Shown here: positions 21,800 to 33,122 of the stretch, one piece after another
Layout of the letters: every line of letters starts with the position of its first letter
How positions within the stretch are numbered: the stretch's first letter is position 1
DNA from: Turritopsis dohrnii
Lineage: Eukaryota > Cnidaria > Hydrozoa > Anthoathecata > Oceaniidae
Assembly: GCA_027922465.2 (NCBI GenBank)
Contig: BQMF02000145.1
Location: 372,001 to 436,000 of the forward strand
Direction: 5' to 3'
Length of the DNA: 64,000 nt
Translations under genes and position numbers: made by a program
The notes under the pieces: generated by a model
The model's database searches: none
What the model saw: only the letters and a program-made list of their open reading frames with translations
Told to the model about the DNA's origin: nothing

Positions 21800-24608
21800 T
21801 TGCTGTCTTATCTCAATATAAACTCTATAAGGAATAAATTTGATGGCCTGAAACATTTGCTGAAAGGATACGTCGATATTTTAGCCATAGGTGAATGTAA
21901 GTTAGATAAATCATTCACAACAAATCAATTTCTTATGGAAGGGTACGCTAGTCCTTACGGTTTAGACGTTAACGGCCGTAGTGGGGGATTATTAATTTAT
22001 GTTAATGAGAATATTCCCTCATGTATCCTTACAAGTTTTGTGTTTGAGACTGATTTGCAAATTATTCCTGTGGAGCTTAATCTTAGGAAAGAGAAATGGA
22101 TTGTGTTTACCATTTACAGACCACCTAAGCAAAGTCTAGCAACTTTTTTAAACGCTTTATCATCAGCTGTAGATTTCTATACCAGGAATTATGAAAATAT
22201 ATTAGTGATTGGTGACTTTAATTCGGAGCCACTTGACCATTTGCTCAGTACTTTTTGTGAAAAACATGGCTTTCACAACCATGTAAAAACACCAACATGC
22301 TGGAAGTCTGATTCTGGTACATGCATCGATCTGATTTTATCAAATCAAAAGTTCTCCCTCAAGAATACTGGGACTGTGGAAACTGGTTTGAGTGATCACC
22401 ACTCACTAATATATACAATGCTCAAGTCAACTTATACTAAACTTGAGCCTAGGAAATATAATTATAGAAATTTGAAATTTCTAGGTGATTCTAACTTTAG
22501 ACATAATTTGTCAATAGCCCTAAGTGACTGTGACCCTTCTTATGAGAATTTTCACGAAATCTTTACATCAACCCTTGATAAAGCAGCACCCCTGAAAACG
22601 AGATATCTTCGGTCCAATGACAAACCTCACGTGACTAAGACCCTCAGAAAGCCTATCATGACTAGATCTCGTCTCAAAAAAAAAGCGATTTTAACCAAAT
22701 TGCCAGAGGATATCTTGAGGTATAAAGTCCAAAGAAATCTCGTTGTTCGCCTAAATAGGAAGGCTAAGTTATCCTTCTTTAGAGCTAATGCCACCAAGGG
22801 ATCTAAGTCTTTTTGGGGCACCTGTAAATCTTTCTTCTCTGAAAAAGGTGCTGACGCTAAATCTAGAATAGTTTTAGTTGATCATGATGAAATCCTCTCA
22901 ACTGATAGGGATATTGCCACTACCTTTAACAACTTCTTTGGTACTATCACTAATTCGTTATCAATCCTTAAGTGGAATGCAACTTTTGTTCCTTGCACTG
23001 ATGATCCCGTTATCAGTGCATTGAACAAATTTAAAGACCACCCTAGTGTTATTAACATTAAAGATAGAATCTCCTCTGCATATTCCTTCAACTTCCAACA
23101 TTTTTCTGAATCGGAAGTCTACGAGGAGATCTTGAACTTGGATGCAACTAAAAAGGCTGGTGGTGGTATCCCTATCAGGGTCCTCAAACAGTGTGTGGGT
23201 GAAATCTCACCTGCACTTGCACGCTGTTTTAACAGTTCACTTGATGAGGGTTCTTTTCCAGGTGAACTTAAGCTTGCCGATGTGATTCCAGTCCATAAGA
23301 AAGGCTCTAAAACTGACAAGGGTAATTTCAGACCCATTAGTTTACTACCTGCTTTTTCAAAGGTATTTGAAAGGCTTATTACGAAACAGCTTTTGCAATT
23401 CATGCAGAACAAGCTGTCAAAATACCTCTGCGGTTTTCGTAAAGGTTTTTCCACTCAATATGCCTTATTGCGTCTACTACAATCTTGGCAAAAAACCCTA
23501 TCGAATTCAGGGAAGGTAGGTACTATTCTAATGGATCTTTCAAAGGCTTTTGACTGCTTGCCCCATGATCTTCTTATAGCAAAACTGGAAGCCTATGGTC
23601 TCGGGTATCGTGCATTGAAGTTTATACTCAGCTATCTCTCTGACAGAAAAGTGCGCGTACACGTCGGTGCTTATTTTAGCGAGTGGCTCAACATTTTACT
23701 TGGTGTCCCACAAGGCTCTGTGTTGGGTCCTCTTCTGTTCAATATTTTCATTAATGACCTATTTTTTCTGGAACTTGAATCGATGATTTGGTAACTTTGC
23801 AGATGACAACACTCTCTATGCGTGTGACATCTCACTTGACTCGATCTTGCAGAAACTGCTACCCGATGTCCATGTTGTCATCGACTGGTTTCGTTTTAAC
23901 GAGATGGTTGTCAATCCTGAAAAGTTTCAGGTTTATGTTTCTTGGTGTTGACAATCAAAGTTGATGGCAGCATCATCGATAGTTCCACCTCTATTAAACT
24001 CCTTGGCGTTAATATTGATTCTAAATTATCATTCAATAACCATGTTTTTGAAATGTGTAGCAAGGCTAATCAAAAGACACGTGCCTTGCTTAGAATCCGC
24101 AATTTCTTAAATACAAAGCAAGCTGAGATTCTCTGTCATTCTTACGTTATGTCAAACTTAAACTATTGTCCTCTGCTTTGGATGTTCGGCTCCAAAACTG
24201 CTGGAAAGAAAATAAACTCCACTCATAGACGAGCTATAAGAGCTGTGTATCTTGATTTCAGCACCAGTAGTGATGAATTGTTTGAGGTATACAACATCAC
24301 TCCTTTACATAGAAGAAATCTAGAGCTACTCTTAATCGAGGTTTACAAGACTGTAAACCACCTAAATCCTGAAATCATGTGGAATCTATTTTCTGAAAAA
24401 CGCATGAAATATAATCTACGATGTGGCAAAATCCGAAAATCTACCTACCCTTCCAGCACGCAAGTGTCAAAACACACTTGTCTTTAGGGCAGTTATGGCA
24501 TGGAACAACCTTCCCTGTCATATCAAAATTGCGGAGTCGCTGACTAAGTTCAAAAGTCTTTTGAGTTGCCTTGCTCACATACATTGCCAGTGCCAATATT
24601 GTAGTTAA
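21800..24608 (+). pseudogene. LINE ORF2: endonuclease and reverse transcriptase
   Basis: The 664-codon frame starts with the endonuclease: LNINSIRNKF, IGECKLDKSF, IGDFNSE near 22212, LSDHHSL near 22395. It continues into the reverse transcriptase: NFRPISLLPAFSKVFE, GFRKGFSTQ, ILMDLSKAFDCLPHD, GVPQGSVLGPLLFNIF. A frameshift near 23785 puts the catalytic FADDNTLYA in another frame (about 23797), a further shift precedes 23942, and the C-terminal region runs to 24608. All catalytic motifs are still readable, so the loss of function looks fairly recent. Confidence 0.8.
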
Positions 24609-24796
24609 TTTGTATATGTATACATATTTTTAAATTACTTATGAATTTATTTATTTATTTATTTTACTTATTTGTCTATTTATTTATTTATTTTACATCT
24701 CATTTTATATTGTTGGAATGAATTAGTTTTATCACAGAAAACTATTGTAAATTTTAGTAATCCAACGTTAAATAAAGATTTCTACTCTACTCTGAT

Positions 24797-25144
24797 TCAA
24801 TTGGCTCCACAAAAGCATTTTCCAACTTGAATGCCGTCACATGCTAATAAATTAAGTTGTCCTATACCAGCTGTGCAACTTTCATGAAAGTCAATTTTCA
24901 TACGCGAAACCCATCTGAACCACCAGTCAATGAATACTTGGACGGACATAAAATTCACATTCTCGGAAGAGCGAAGTTGGTAGCAAAATTTCATAAAACT
25001 TTCTAAACCGGAAAATGTAGTTTTCCCGTTATTTACTAAGTTTACGAACCCAACCAACACACACTCATGAAGGCGATCAATATATACACTCAAACTGACA
25101 AGACCCAGAAAGGCATTGATGTGTAAAAGACTCTGCTTGCACAA
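24797..25144 (-). other. Coding fragment resembling HMGXB3/CxC-type proteins
   Basis: A 115-codon minus-strand frame includes FIDWWFRWVSRM and ends LLACDGIQVGKCF. The LACDGTxxG-like ending is typical of HMG-box-containing 3-like proteins with KDZ-associated Cys clusters, which are multicopy in invertebrates. It is a partial sequence cut at the LINE end (24796). The assignment is by motif only. Confidence 0.35.
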
Positions 25145-25923
25145 CAGTTTTTTCTAGGTACAGGGACGTTTTTCCAGATCCAATCAAAATTATTATCATT
25201 TTATTATTATTATTAATTGTCTTTCAGGCACTTCCATATTTCACAATGGCTATTCGTCCTATTAAAATAAGTATATTTAAATAAAGAAATAATTTATTAT
25301 GAAAGAATATACCGTATAAAATACAATTTTCAAAAGATACTGGCAAAAGACTGCGAACAGAATTGTAATCGTGTACTGGTTGGAAACTCGGAGAAATTGA
25401 AAATTTGAAAAAGTTAATTGGAACTAAATGATCATGGAACTAGCAGTATTGTTATTGATAAGACTTGAAAATTTTCAAATATTTTAAGTATAAATATAAT
25501 TAATAAATTAACGATGACTACCCTGAAAAGATAATGTACTAGAAGCTTGCAATATAGAAATTGAATTGGATGTGGTAATCTGGAATGATCTCAAAAATCA
25601 AATGACTGGAATGTCACTGGTTTTAGGATGTAGTAACGAACCGCACAAAGCGCTGAAAATATTGGAGTAGCTGATATGGATGTGAAAAGTTAGAAATAAA
25701 ATAAATAACATTAAGTTATTTATAGGGCATAATGTAAAATATATATACTAATCAATCGACAGACCTTTAGACAGGGACACAAAAAAGAAACTAACAGGTA
25801 AATCGGTTGGCAGACTAACAAAAGAATCGGACACAAACGAACTTGATTTATGATAATGATATTGGCTATGAGATTGGTGCGCTACTAAAATATTTAACCG
25901 AAAGGTGCCGATTGTTAAAAATC
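25145..25923. other. AT-rich spacer, nothing recognised
   Basis: I see no supported gene, terminal repeat or RNA in this stretch between the HMGXB3-like fragment and the 3' end of the minus-strand LINE. Confidence 0.5.
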
Positions 25924-28150
25924 TTATGCATGCTTCATAATAAATATTGCTAAGCTAACATCCAATAAATATTTCTTTAAAGAGCTACGAAATTTTTTAT
26001 CGTCATGTTCTTCCCTGATAAATTTTGGAATGTCATTTAACAGGCGACTTGCCTTGCCAATGAACAATTTTTCTGACATGTTAATATCATATTTTGAAGT
26101 AATATCATCAACATTTTGAATTCCACGCCCAACAATTCTCAATTCAAAACCTTTAAAATAACTTGGAAATTCAACCTGGTTGATCGATTTGTGGGCTAGT
26201 TTCATCAGATCAAAGCGAATTTGTTGTTGAATCGGTAACCAACCAAGCTTGATTACATCTTGAATCGTAGAATATCTCAATGTCACAAAGGAAGCGATTC
26301 TACACAGTAGTTTGTCAAGCTTTTTCAATTGCGATTTGGGAAGGTTCCAGAAGAGCGAGCAGCAATATTGGATTTTTGATAACAAAAGGGCTTCTGCTAG
26401 CTGTTTCCTCAAGCGGTATGTTGCTGTTCAACGGAGTTAATGTAGCACGTAAAGCTTTGCATAGACTAAGGAGCAAATTTTTTCGATGTGAGTGTCCCAA
26501 TTTAGATTTTGATCAAATTGGATACCAAGAAGTTTGTAAACTGGAACACGTTCGATCAGTTGATTTGTATGGTGGACATGGAAAGTTGCATGGTTAGGGT
26601 TCAATAAGTCATGAATCTTTGCCATTCTTGATGTTGACAGGAGCATGATTTTGGTTTTTTGTTGTTAAATAAGAGATTATTAGCGGTCGACCATTGTTTT
26701 AATTGATCTAAGCGTTGGTTTAAGTTGATGATTGTTGTTGGGATATCTTTTGGCTTACAGTGTTCATATATGGTAGTGTCATCTGCATATTGATTCGTAC
26801 TCCCACCGTTTACGTTTTCCTGCAGGTCGACAGTGTACAGATTGAACAATATCCGTCCAAGAATCGAGCCTTGAGGTACGCCAAATAGCACTGTCCCATA
26901 TTCAGACTTTTTGTCATCAACCTGAACAAATTGGTGACGACCACTTAGGTACAATAACATGAGCATGGCAGCTTTATTTGAAAAGCCTATCTTTCGTAGT
27001 TTTACCAACAGAGTTTTGTAATCAACTGTGTCGAAGGCTTTAGAGTAGCCGAGGAACGCTGCTAGTGTGATTTCGCCTTTGTTCATAGTACCAACGATAT
27101 CATCTCGAATCTTCATTAGCAAAGTTTCGGTCGAATGACGTTTGCGGAAACCAGACATTGTTTGTTGATATATCTGATTTCTTTCGATATAATCTACAAT
27201 TGTCTTGCCATTAAACGTTCAAAGATTTTCGATAGGATAGGTTAAACAGTCACAGGTCGGAATTGATCTGGAGTGACGGATTGTTCTGTTTTTGGTATGG
27301 GTGTTACTTTGCCGATTTTCCATTGTTGGTGAAAGGTATTTTCGGCGATTCCTGTGTTGATGATGTGTGTTAGTGGGGATGCGAGGTGGTCAGCGATGGG
27401 TTTGATGAGTGATACTGGAAGGTTGTCGTAACCAGCAGAGCAATCGGTCCGGAGATTTTTAATTTCTTTGAGTACTTCTTCGTACGTGACGGGCTGAAAT
27501 TCGAATTCTTGCTCAACATCTGTAACGAAATCTTGAAGAAGGAACTGAATCTCTTCGATTGATGTTGGTTTCGAACCGAGGATCCTAGTAGCTGTGGATA
27601 TGTAGTGTGCGTTTAGTTCGGATGGTTGAATATTGATTACACTTTTCTTTGGATGAAGAAATCGATGGATCAGCTTCCAGACTTCCTTTGGTTTTTTCGA
27701 TGACAGAAGTTTACTGTAGAAAGTTTTCTTGGTGTGTTTTATGTGTCTTTTTAGAGCATTTCGAGCTTCACTGAATTCTTTCCAATTGGAGTCGGACTGC
27801 GTTTGATGCGCTAAGGTTCGCTATTCGTGACATGATTGCTGCAAGTTGTTCATCACTAAGTCTTTCATCCAGGGTGCTTGTGGACGAGTGACTTTTATTC
27901 TCTTCAAGGGTGCGTGACGTTCGATGCAGTTAAGTAGTAAGTAGTTCAATGTATTTAAACTGTCTTTGGTACAATCGGTTGCATACACAAGATTGAATGG
28001 AACGGTTGCCGTATCAGCAACATATGCAGGTATGTCGAAATTCCTCATGTCACGGATGATCTTGTACCGAGGCTCGAATCTGGCAACACGAGTGTTGATA
28101 CAAGCGAATACAGCATCATGGTCCCTGATTTCTGGTGTTGGGATAACATA

Positions 28151-28857
28151 CATTCCAACCCTCCCGATATGACCGGGAGACTCCCGATATCAAGATGACA
28201 ATACCGATCTCCCGATGAGCCAGATGATCTCCCGATATCAGGATATAAAAAGGCCACAATTTTTCAAAATGTGCAAGTTTCAATGACAAGCTCGCGGTTC
28301 ACTATATTATTCTATCCACTATAGTTGTAAACAAAGCCATATTGTCGGAAGCGGCAAGCAAGCACATGCTATAAATTGCTTGTTGTAGCTGTCGGTACCG
28401 GCATTATAGTAGAACATATCGTATGTAAACCAACCTCATTTCTTGGGTTCCTTTAATGTTAAAATAAAATAAAAAGCATACGAAAGCAAAATTGAAAAGG
28501 AAAAAGGAAAATTTTGAAGAACTTTGCATCTTTTCAAAATTTTTGAAAATCTGTTCATTCTTAAAATGTTTTCCGATGGTCTTTACAAAATGTTTTCAGT
28601 CACAGTACGTGTTTTTGATGTAAAGTTTGGTAGAGTTATGACTAAATTCTTAGACATGAATATGCTGGTAGGGAGAGAAGCATCAACTGCACAATTTGAA
28701 TTTAACAGTATTGACAAATTGTTTGAGGAAAATAGCTTGAAGTGGGAACTTGTAACAGGATTGGGAGAAGACAATACAAATTCAAACGTGGTGGGTCTCT
28801 TCGGTAGCCACTAAACTAAGCAAAACTCCCGATATCAGATTCTCTAGGGTTGGAATG
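28151..28857. mobile_element. 707-bp TIR element inside the LINE, TA-flanked
   Basis: Inverted ends CATTCCAACCCT (28151-28162) and AGGGTTGGAATG (28846-28857) are flanked by TA on both sides (28149-28150, 28858-28859). Near the ends the unit CTCCCGATATCA recurs in both orientations (about 28163-28245 and 28825-28840). The host LINE frame, DIIPY before and PTPEIRDHD after, shows this is an insertion. The interior carries a fragment of a hAT/zinc-finger-type protein on the plus strand. Confidence 0.75.
28524..28814 (+). pseudogene. hAT-like transposase or zf-protein fragment
   Basis: A 96-codon frame contains RVFDVKFGRVMTKFLDM and GLGEDNTNSNVVG. This resembles the first catalytic-aspartate region of hAT-derived (ZMYM6/FAM200-like, DUF4371-type) proteins. 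Only this segment is present. It sits inside the TA-flanked TIR element, which is unusual because hAT elements normally make 8-bp duplications. Confidence 0.45.
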
Positions 28858-29945
28858 TATGGGATAATGTCACAGAATTTTACTTTACAGGAGGATTCAG
28901 TCGTAATGTTATCGATAAGGGATACTCCTTTACGAGATGGAGAGTTGACGTGTTGGGTGAGGTCAAATGATCGTAGGACTTCTATGTAGGAATCTTTAAT
29001 CTTAGAGTTCGTCAAGAGATCAATATTGAAGTCACCTGTAATCACCACATTTGCGGTCCAGTCAAGAGTTGCATTTCCAATGTCACGGTCAAAGTTATCA
29101 AGCCACTCTGATTTCTCATGATGTGGGAAGTTTGGTTGATAAGCAACATATAAAAGTAATTTTGAATGCTTATTTTTCCCCTCGATTTCAGGCCATAAGT
29201 GTTCGAGAGTTGGGTTGATGTTAACAACGTCTTTTCACAGTTTGTGCTTTATATTATCTTTGATACATATACCAACACCACCACCACGTTTGTTGTCTCG
29301 ATTATGATAGTACGATTTTTAGCCTTCGATCTTTACATACTCGAGTAGGAAGTCAGGTTTCAGTAAGAGTGAGCACATCAAAATCATACCTGTTGACGAA
29401 GAGGACAAATTCGTCGAATGTAAATACCATCGACTGGGTATTGAGATGGGCGACACTAAACAAGTTTCTGTTTCGATTGAGCCGTTCGAGTTGAAGATCT
29501 TGATGGTGTTGTTGAGCGATTTCTTGATCAATTTCGGAGAGATCTCGAACGTTGCAAAACGGTAGGATGGAGGGTAAGCATTGCGAACACATCCAATTGG
29601 TGATCGAAGCTTTCTTTTTTGGATCAACACAATGGAGGTGAGATTTCTGTTGACAAAGACAGCAGCTGATGATTTTGCTGTTTTTGCGAACGGTTTTAGA
29701 ACAAAGGGAGCATTGAGATGGTCCAGGATTCGTTTCGACATCGTCGGATAAAAGGCTAACGGTACCTGAGATGTTAAACTGGAACGAAGCACAGTGGTTA
29801 GCGTACCAAAATACCTTTGGGAAATTCGTCGGAAGTCCATCCAGCCTAAAAAATGTATCAGTGCAACCTATGGTTCTTTGTTAATTTCAGAGATGCTTTA
29901 TTTTGCAATAAAGAGTGTAACTCTTACATAAAATATATAGTAAAA

Positions 29946-30110
29946 CTAGCCGCCCAGGCGTCATCGTCACCACCCATGTTCATGAAAATTAAATTAAAGA
30001 ATTGGCTCCTAAAACTGATCAAAAATGTATGGGATGGTTTTAACCTGGGTAAAAAGTTTTCTACTGGTTTTAATTTTGAAAATACTGACTATAAGGGTGA
30101 GCAAAAAATA
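29946..30110 (-). mobile_element. Helitron family B 3' end fragment
   Basis: CTAG at 29949-29946 is followed by a decayed hairpin (GCCGCCCAGGCG) and about 110 bp matching the 3' end of the 399-876 element, including AAAAATGTATGGGA. The 5' part is absent. Confidence 0.6.
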
Positions 30111-30479
30111 TCATAGAATATTCAGCAGAAACAAATTCACATAAAAAAGTGTTCACAATATTACACCAAAAAAGTATCTTAAGATAGCATAAACAAACAA
30201 ATAAATAAATAAACCAAATAAAGTGATGCAAAAGTGTATATCGAATTTGTTAACAGTCCTCTAATGTGTTTTCATGGTTTAATCCATTTATTCTTCGAAA
30301 TAATAATTCTCAGTCAATAGCCAGTGCATTGCATTTTTGAACGTAGTTTGAATTATCGAATCTTCTGAAAAAAGAATTTTGTAGGGATTCATGACATGAT
30401 ATCATGCGTAAGAGAAACTAAAGAATCCAAAAGAATCTAAAAAAATTATAAAGATAAGATTTAAACAATCAAGCAATCA

Positions 30480-30961
30480 AAATGAGCAATCAAAATGTTT
30501 AAAAACCGATAGGTAAAAAAAGAGTATTATATCAAAACAAAATGTGTTTTTTTTTTTTTTGCTTTTCTTTTAACAAATTAATTTCTTCTTTTAATTGTTA
30601 AGCGTTCTGATCGAACGTTTTTTATTCTATTTATTCAATTAGCACGTGCCTTTTTTCTCTCCTCCGTCGTGATGTTTTTAAGAAGAGAAACTATTTCTTC
30701 CTTATGTTTGATAGCACCCATGTTAGAGTGGGTAACGTTTTTAAAACAAAAGCTAATAAAAAGTTGAAGTTTTCTCTCTCTTCATTTTGAGTGTATTGTT
30801 ACACTGATAAAAGATTGGTTTTATCAGAGGTTGTGACCTCGAATATGCTTCTGGTTGAACACAAGTTGTACGAGCCGTTTATAAGGAAATTTGACGTTTA
30901 TTGATACAGTGATACAGAGCATGTGAACATCGGCGGCGAGCGACGCCGCCTTGGCGGCTAG
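30480..30961 (+). mobile_element. Helitron family A, 3' half, plus strand
   Basis: The sequence is the reverse of about 877-1350 of the family A element, in plus orientation. It ends GACGCCGCCTTGGCGGCTAG at 30961 followed by T. The 5' half, including the TC end, is missing. Confidence 0.7.
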
Positions 30962-31622
30962 TTTAACTTAGAGAGTGTTTGTTTTGCTGTTTTTTAACGG
31001 TCAAAATCTTCTTAATCGTGGTCATATCTGTTATATCCGTTAGTCTACAGACTGAAGCAGAGGAAGGTGAATTTGGTTTAGCACGAAGCAAGACTGGGTG
31101 AATTTCTTCTTTCGAAAACCTTTAATCTTCAATCAATACTGGACCAATATCAAGTCAGAAACGGTGTTGGCAAACAAGAAGCACAAAATGCTGGCGAGAT
31201 TGAGTGGGAGAAAGCATATTTCTGTGCATGTACAGTAAAAACTTACTGGAAGGTAAAGAAAGTTTACAGAGGTATTTAGTACATGTTTGCAGTAGGAAAG
31301 TGTGCTGGAAAGTAAATACTTTGCTTAGTTATTTGTTTACAGGTATGAAATAAAGAAAGTAAAGAGTTTAGAAGTGTTTAAAAATGGCTGGAGCAGAAAA
31401 AAGCAGAAAATGTTGTGATGATGATGATGTGAATTGATTATTGAAAGGTATATATAATCGTCTTTTGTTTGAAGTTAAACCACAAAGTTCAAATAATATT
31501 TTTAAGGTTTTACGAATATTTATTCTGGATAAAACATTTCAACTTAAGCTGTTATGAACGTGTGTCCAGTAAATAATGAAAGTAAATAAAATAATTTACA
31601 TAGTATAATAAATAGATATAAA
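30962..31622. other. Spacer between Helitrons, nothing recognised
   Basis: This stretch has no supported reading frame. It lies between the plus-strand family A fragment and the 3' end of Helitron 3. Confidence 0.45.
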
Positions 31623-32544
31623 CTAGCCGCCAAGGCGGCGTTCCTCGCCGCCAATGTTCAGCATGCGTTTGTGGCACCACCAAAGAGTTCACAAAAATCG
31701 GAAACAGGGGAATCAAGAAAAGAACCGAATAGTTTATTTAACGTATTTATTATTGTCATTCTTAAATTTACTAAGAATACATTCAGATTATAGTTGGTAC
31801 GCACACGAGGTTCCTTCAGAAACGGTTCCAGAAGAGGACCAGTAGATGACGTGGCCATTGGCTTACTAAAAGAAAAACGTACACATGTTCTCAAGCCCGA
31901 TTATATGAAACACGTGTGATTATTATACAGACACCAGGGTAAAAACTTCTGGTTATCCCAAGCCAAAAAGGGATTGACAAAGTCTATTCTTCCAGAAGAA
32001 ACCGTATAGATAGGTATAATAAGCAATGTTCAATGGACTTTTAAGAAATTTAAACTGCTAAAAAGGAGGGTGGGCGATGTCATGAATTTCTAACTGGCTA
32101 ATATCTCAATAAACATAGGCTGAAGAGAAACGAAACAAACAAACAAACAGACAAATAAGAGCAACGAAATGTCATTTTTAGAAGGTTTCTTAGCCATGCT
32201 TACTGAAAAAATCATTTAGCTGAGTATATGGTGTCTCAATACCACAATGTAAATTCAATAATCTGGAAAAGTTTACGCTTTGTCTCCCTATCTAAAAAAG
32301 AAAAGAAATTGTTAGTTAACTGCAGCTATGCAAATAACAATGGACTATCAGGTTAAAAAAAGGAAAAGAATTATAAGGGAAACATTCATACCAATTTTTA
32401 AAAGAAACCATGCAGTTCAATATGTATGACATATGTTACTGTATAACAACGATAAAACTGCTTTTTCAATGACATCAGAATCTCAAAAAAAGAGAATAAA
32501 TTACAATATGTCACACATACAACGGCTTTTTGCCGCTTGCCTAC

Positions 32545-32670
32545 CCTCCTCCACCCGGCTCCATGCCGCTTTCATACCCTCCTCCACCCGGCTTCATGCC
32601 GCTTTCATACCCTCCTCCACCCGGCTTCATGCCGCTTTCATACCCTCCTTCCTCCCGGCTCCATGCTGCT
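32545..32670 (+). repeat. 33-bp minisatellite encoding a Pro-rich repeat
   Basis: Four copies of a 33-bp unit (CCGCTTTCATACCCTCCTCC plus CACCCGGCTTCAT) lie in tandem. On the plus strand one frame reads MPLSYPPPPGF repeated; a second frame also stays open. It is opposite to the Helitron genes and has no gene context. Tandem repeats that are multiples of three keep frames open by chance, so I do not call a gene. Confidence 0.8.
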
Positions 32671-32814
32671 TCCATTATCTTCCATAATCTATTCAATCTT
32701 CAATCTACTCTAAGTTCAAGGTAATCTAATCTAATGCTATATACTAATCATTTGGCATATTCAATGTAAACTAATCTAATTTCTAGGTCATCTAATCTAA
32801 TGCTACACTCATTC

Positions 32815-33015
32815 AATTCAATTCAATGTAATTCAATTCAATGTAATTCCATTCAATGTAATTCAATTCAATTCAATATAATTCAATTCAATGTAATTCA
32901 ATTCAAAGTAATTCAATTCAATGTAATTCAAATCAATTAACTCAATTCAGTGTAATTCAATTAAATGCAAACTGCTTTAATTTCAGTATATTCAATTCAA
33001 TGTATACCAATTTAA
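32815..33015. repeat. ATTCAATTCAATGTA tandem repeat
   Basis: About a dozen imperfect copies of a 15-bp unit built from ATTCA lie in the 3' region of Helitron 3, just after the helicase stop. This is low-complexity DNA with no coding signal. Confidence 0.8.
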
Positions 33016-33122
33016 TTTCCAGGTTATCTATAATCTAATGCCTCCTCATTAACCTTGCGTAAAGTTTTAATTCAAAATATTTAATATCAATTGCACGTAT
33101 ATTTTTCGCAAGGTAAAAATAT

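Larger units (their letters stand above)
20400..24796 (+). mobile_element. CR1/L2-like LINE, nearly full length
   Basis: It contains an ORF1 with an SGNH-type domain and an ORF2 with endonuclease and reverse transcriptase, followed by a T/A-rich 3' tail. It ends AATAAAGATTTCTACTCTAC-type sequence at 24770-24795, a short-repeat end as in the CR1/L2 group rather than poly(A). The 5' boundary is approximate. At least three frameshifts make it inactive. Confidence 0.7.
25924..29840 (-). mobile_element. LINE on minus strand with endonuclease and RT, interrupted
   Basis: From 5' to 3' on the minus strand: an N-terminal Cys region and LFSVAHLNTQS (endonuclease start, about 29470), VVITGDFNIDLL near 29045, then a 707-bp insertion, then the SDHD-like RDHDAVFA near 28130. 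The RT follows (26601-27158): MSGFRKRHSTETLL, SKAFDTVDYKTLL, GVPQGSILG and YADDTTIYE. The C-terminal domain is 26412-25924. Multiple frameshifts and stops separate these parts; about 27160-27820 still shows linker/RT frames in fragments. Inactive. The clade is CR1/Jockey-like by motif order. Confidence 0.75.

Noticed and set aside
32545..32670. A real proline-rich protein gene
   Set aside because: Only the repeat keeps the frame open, there is no start context or conserved flank, and it lies antisense within a Helitron.
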